The notes under the pieces were generated by a model, which had not been told where the DNA came from, made no database searches, and saw only the letters and a program-made list of their open reading frames with translations. From an uncultured Bacilli bacterium (lineage in GTDB: Bacteria; Bacillota_I; Bacilli_A; RF39; UBA660), in assembly GCA_947522695.1 (NCBI GenBank), contig CANNTX010000027.1:1-16503 (forward strand): a DNA stretch of 16,503 nucleotides, in the 5' to 3' direction. The position numbers and the translations under genes were made by a program. Shown one piece after another: positions 14,220-16,503 of the stretch. Position 1 is the stretch's first letter, and each line of letters begins with the position of its first letter.

Positions 14220-15992
14220 TTATTTAAAATTATCTTCTATATCTTTTTTATTTAAAGGATTAATTAATACAGCATCAAAGCCATATTCTTTTAACTCTTT
14301 CTTTAAGTTAATACTCTTCTTTTTAGTTATAACAAACACTTTTCCTTTAAAACCATCAACTTGTTTAACTTTATCTAGAAAACTTCTAGCATCTATCTTA
14401 TCCATATCCTCATCAATTACAACTATATTAAAAGATTCACCATTTCTTATTTTATCCAAACAAGTTTTAGTCATATCAAAAGATTCAACTACATCCCCAT
14501 TTTTCTTTCCAATCGATTTAACTACTCTAACATTTTTTTCATTACTTGAAATAACACCAATATTTTTAATATCATTATAATAATCTTTATATTTATTTTC
14601 TATTGTATCATTATTACTAGCAACAATTTCTTGATTTAATGTAACCGTTATCTTTGCCCCTTTTGTTGAACCACTTTCAATTATAAAAGTTCCACCTATA
14701 ATATTTATAATCTTCCGTACTAATTTCAAATTCAATTCTAAATTATCCTTATTTATAATTTCAGTATTAGTCATATCTTCATGATTACTCATTATTTCTT
14801 TTTGCTTAAAAACATCAATTCCACAACCACTATCTTCTACCACTATTATTAACCTACATATATTTGATTTAATTATACTATTAACTCTTAGTTCAACATA
14901 TCCATCTTTAGTATATTTAAAAGCATTACCAAGTAAAGTTGAAACAATTTGTTTAACCCTTATTGAATCTCCATATAATTCATTAGGAATATTATCTTCC
15001 ATAATAATTCTAAAATCTATGTTCTTATCTAATTTATTCTTATAATTATAATATATTGAATTAAATAATAATTTTGGGTTATATTTATTTTTAACTTCAT
15101 TTAAATTTCTAACATCTAAAGAGCTTATATCAATTGTATTTCTTATCTTATTTCTTGCAGTATCAATAATATTTTTAGATTTTACTAAATTTTCATTAAT
15201 AATTTCCAACGAATTACAATTACTCATCTCTGAATATAATTTATCTAACTTATCTATTTTATCCTGAATATCATTAGTAATACTAAAAATAAATTTATTT
15301 TTTTCTGCATTTGATGCTTCAGACATAGCTTGTGTTTTAGTTAATTCTTCAATTATTTTTAAATCCGGATTTTCTATTGTAAAATACATAATAAATAATA
15401 CAACACTTTCCATAGAAGTTGTAAGAGTAACGGTTGGATTAATTCTTTGAATAAATACAATAATAATATTAAACAAAGTAAAAGCTAAGAATGGTAATAC
15501 CTTTTTCATTTTAACAGTTTTAATATGACAAAATATTGTAATAATACTTGCAGTAATAGCAACTGTTCCTACATTATAAGTATAGTCACATGATAAACCA
15601 GTTGCAAAACCATTTCCTGTTGTAATTGGCAAAACAAATATAAAAAATGTAGATAACATTCCTACAATACAAGTTAAATTTTTAATTCTATTAAAAACAT
15701 TTTCATTTTTTTCAAAACAAAGTGAATAAATATATATAGTCAATGTTAAAGTGAAATATGTCATAAAACACATAAATAATTTTGTAAAAAAGTGACAAAT
15801 TATTGCATCATCAGGAAGTTTATTTCCTAGTATCCCACACAAAATTTCTAACAATAGACCAATAAAATTAATGATAAGTAAAATAGAATAATACTTATTT
15901 TCCTTTGTTTTTAAATGACTCTTAGAAAAATAAGAAACAATAAGAACTACTAAATATATTAAAACTACTCCCATTAAATATATGAATTGCAT
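14220..15992 (-). CDS. Membrane histidine-kinase-like protein with degenerate H-box and pseudo-receiver domain
   Basis: The 590-residue protein has about seven hydrophobic helices in the first ~210 residues, then a dimerisation-like helix, a HATPase domain and a C-terminal receiver-like domain. At the phosphorylation site, where hybrid kinases have S-H-E-I-R-T-P-L, it reads TNDIQDKI with Asn240 in place of His. The N box is good (LLGNAFKYT, about 354-362), as is the G1 box EDSGCGI (386-392); G2 is poor (LELNLKLV where GLGLAI-type is usual). The receiver part keeps a likely Asp527 (VVIDEDM) but has Asn where the conserved Lys of the KP motif should be. I start at ATG 15992 behind AGGTG; a GTG at 16001 would add three residues. 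It ends against a perfect 0A box. Likely a sensor or phosphatase-type regulator acting on Spo0A phosphorylation rather than a working kinase; the partner is inferred from position. Confidence 0.8.
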   Translation of the reverse strand: MQFIYLMGVVLIYLVVLIVSYFSKSHLKTKENKYYSILLIINFIGLLLEILCGILGNKLPDDAIICHFFTKLFMCFMTYFTLTLTIYIYSLCFEKNENVFNRIKNLTCIVGMLSTFFIFVLPITTGNGFATGLSCDYTYNVGTVAITASIITIFCHIKTVKMKKVLPFLAFTLFNIIIVFIQRINPTVTLTTSMESVVLFIMYFTIENPDLKIIEELTKTQAMSEASNAEKNKFIFSITNDIQDKIDKLDKLYSEMSNCNSLEIINENLVKSKNIIDTARNKIRNTIDISSLDVRNLNEVKNKYNPKLLFNSIYYNYKNKLDKNIDFRIIMEDNIPNELYGDSIRVKQIVSTLLGNAFKYTKDGYVELRVNSIIKSNICRLIIVVEDSGCGIDVFKQKEIMSNHEDMTNTEIINKDNLELNLKLVRKIINIIGGTFIIESGSTKGAKITVTLNQEIVASNNDTIENKYKDYYNDIKNIGVISSNEKNVRVVKSIGKKNGDVVESFDMTKTCLDKIRNGESFNIVVIDEDMDKIDARSFLDKVKQVDGFKGKVFVITKKKSINLKKELKEYGFDAVLINPLNKKDIEDNFK

Positions 15993-16025
15993 ATTCTTCA
16001 CCTACTCTATCAAAAGAATATCACA

Positions 16026-16064
16026 ATAAAAAAAATTAGTCTATATCAACATAGAACTAATTTT
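16026..16064 (-). terminator. Terminator after the AMP-binding enzyme gene
   Basis: Minus-strand arms AAAATTAGT and ACTAATTTT (9 bp), then after a single-base bulge CTAT/ATAG (4 bp) and a 6-nt loop, followed by a run of T. It lies directly behind the stop codon of the upstream gene. Confidence 0.85.
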
Positions 16065-16068
16065 AATA

Positions 16069-16503
16069 TTATTTGTATTCTAATTTTTTAACCTTTTCCA
16101 TATATTTTAATTTAGGGTTTACATCAAAACAATTTGTTAAATCTAATCCTTCAGCAATTAATGCCCCACGATCTCTTTTACCACTTGGTGCAATAGGAAA
16201 TGATTCAATATTAGAATGTACTCGAATATACATTTTATCCACTAATTCTTTAGGAAATGCCTTTTTAAGTCTTGAATTAATACTGTCTAAAGCTTTAGCA
16301 AAACCACTAATCATAACCGGACTAAATTCTACATGAATAACAATTGATTCTCCCATTTTGTCATCATTTACCCTAACAGCAGTCGTACTCATAACGTTTT
16401 TAGTATCTTTTAAAACTACATCTTCAATTTCAAATAAAGGTATAGTTCTTCCATTAACTACAAATGCATCATCTAATCTTCCTTTAATTCTAACTCTTCT
16501 ATT
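16069..16503 (-). CDS. AMP-binding (ANL superfamily) enzyme, C-terminal part only
   Basis: The frame is open to the window edge, giving the last 144 residues of a larger protein; an internal ATG at 16392 is not the start. The visible part begins NRRVRIKGRLDDAFVVNGRT and holds the hinge and C-terminal lid of adenylate-forming enzymes: GRLDDAFVVNGRTIP, then IEDVV, and near the end the catalytic-lysine segment FPIAPSGKRDRGAL (the PxxPSGKxxR-type motif). Members activate carboxylic acids as acyl-AMP, then pass them to CoA or a carrier protein. The core domain that would show the substrate is outside the window, so I cannot say whether it is an acyl-CoA, phenylacetate-type or peptide-synthetase relative. 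It ends with its own terminator and is not joined to the kinase-like gene. Confidence 0.75.
   Translation of the reverse strand, partial: NRRVRIKGRLDDAFVVNGRTIPLFEIEDVVLKDTKNVMSTTAVRVNDDKMGESIVIHVEFSPVMISGFAKALDSINSRLKKAFPKELVDKMYIRVHSNIESFPIAPSGKRDRGALIAEGLDLTNCFDVNPKLKYMEKVKKLEYK

Noticed and set aside
14212..14580. Plus-strand open frame over the end of the kinase-like gene
   Set aside because: Low-complexity Ser/Leu/Phe-rich product typical of antisense to AT-rich DNA; the opposite strand holds the receiver-like domain.
16069..16392. A complete 107-residue gene starting at the internal ATG
   Set aside because: The frame stays open to the window edge and the upstream residues (GRLDDAFVVNGRT) are part of the conserved ANL C-terminal domain.
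1..16503. CRISPR arrays, insertion sequences, tRNA or rRNA genes
   Set aside because: I found no regularly spaced repeats, transposase-like frames, cloverleaf folds or rRNA-like stretches.

Overview
The window is a strongly AT-rich stretch of a Gram-positive (Bacillota-type) genome, with every convincing gene on the minus strand. A full-length Spo0A points to an endospore-forming or sporulation-derived lineage. TGA is used as a stop codon (asparaginyl-tRNA synthetase, radical SAM and leader-ORF genes), so the code is the standard bacterial one rather than a Mycoplasma code. Sparse intergenic DNA, Shine-Dalgarno sites of the AGGAGG type and many U-tailed hairpin terminators fit an uncultured gut Firmicute. 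I cannot place it more finely from sequence alone.

Layout in the direction of transcription (high to low coordinates). (a) 16503-16069: C-terminal end of an AMP-binding (ANL superfamily) enzyme, cut by the window edge, with its terminator. (b) 15992-14220: a seven-helix membrane histidine-kinase-like protein lacking the phospho-accepting His, followed by a terminator, then spo0A (14100-13348) with its own promoter region and a perfect 0A box. (c) 13227-10804: leuS with an extended -10 promoter and a terminator that is a 32-bp exact copy of the one behind spo0A. (d) 10716-10509: a consensus sigma-A-type promoter, a 36-codon ORF and a strong terminator, placed so that rel has to be reached by read-through. 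(e) 10492-9053: a short Rel/SpoT homologue without its C-terminal regulatory half and with a Glu-to-Gln change at the expected synthetase catalytic position. (f) 9044-4043: a tightly packed accessory block: HAD nucleotidase-like, HIT-like, radical SAM, asparaginyl-tRNA synthetase, an S51-type peptidase/amidotransferase-like gene, and a second S51-like gene broken by one stop codon; it ends at a clear terminator (3966-3997). (g) 3921-2236: a ClpC/ClpB-like AAA+ protein with a good first ATPase domain and a decayed, truncated second one, with a terminator. (h) 2146-95: cysS coupled to a YugP-like zinc membrane peptidase.

Housekeeping translation genes (leuS, cysS) and regulation of stress and sporulation (rel, Spo0A, the kinase-like protein) surround the accessory block 9044-4043. 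That block has no visible internal promoter or terminator. It runs on from rel and is probably read from the same promoter through the attenuator-like terminator. Its combination of AsnRS, radical SAM, HIT-like, HAD nucleotidase and S51 proteins is the best candidate here for an undescribed pathway. It could be the making, modifying or detoxifying of an aspartyl/asparaginyl-nucleotide type molecule, but that is an inference from family membership only.
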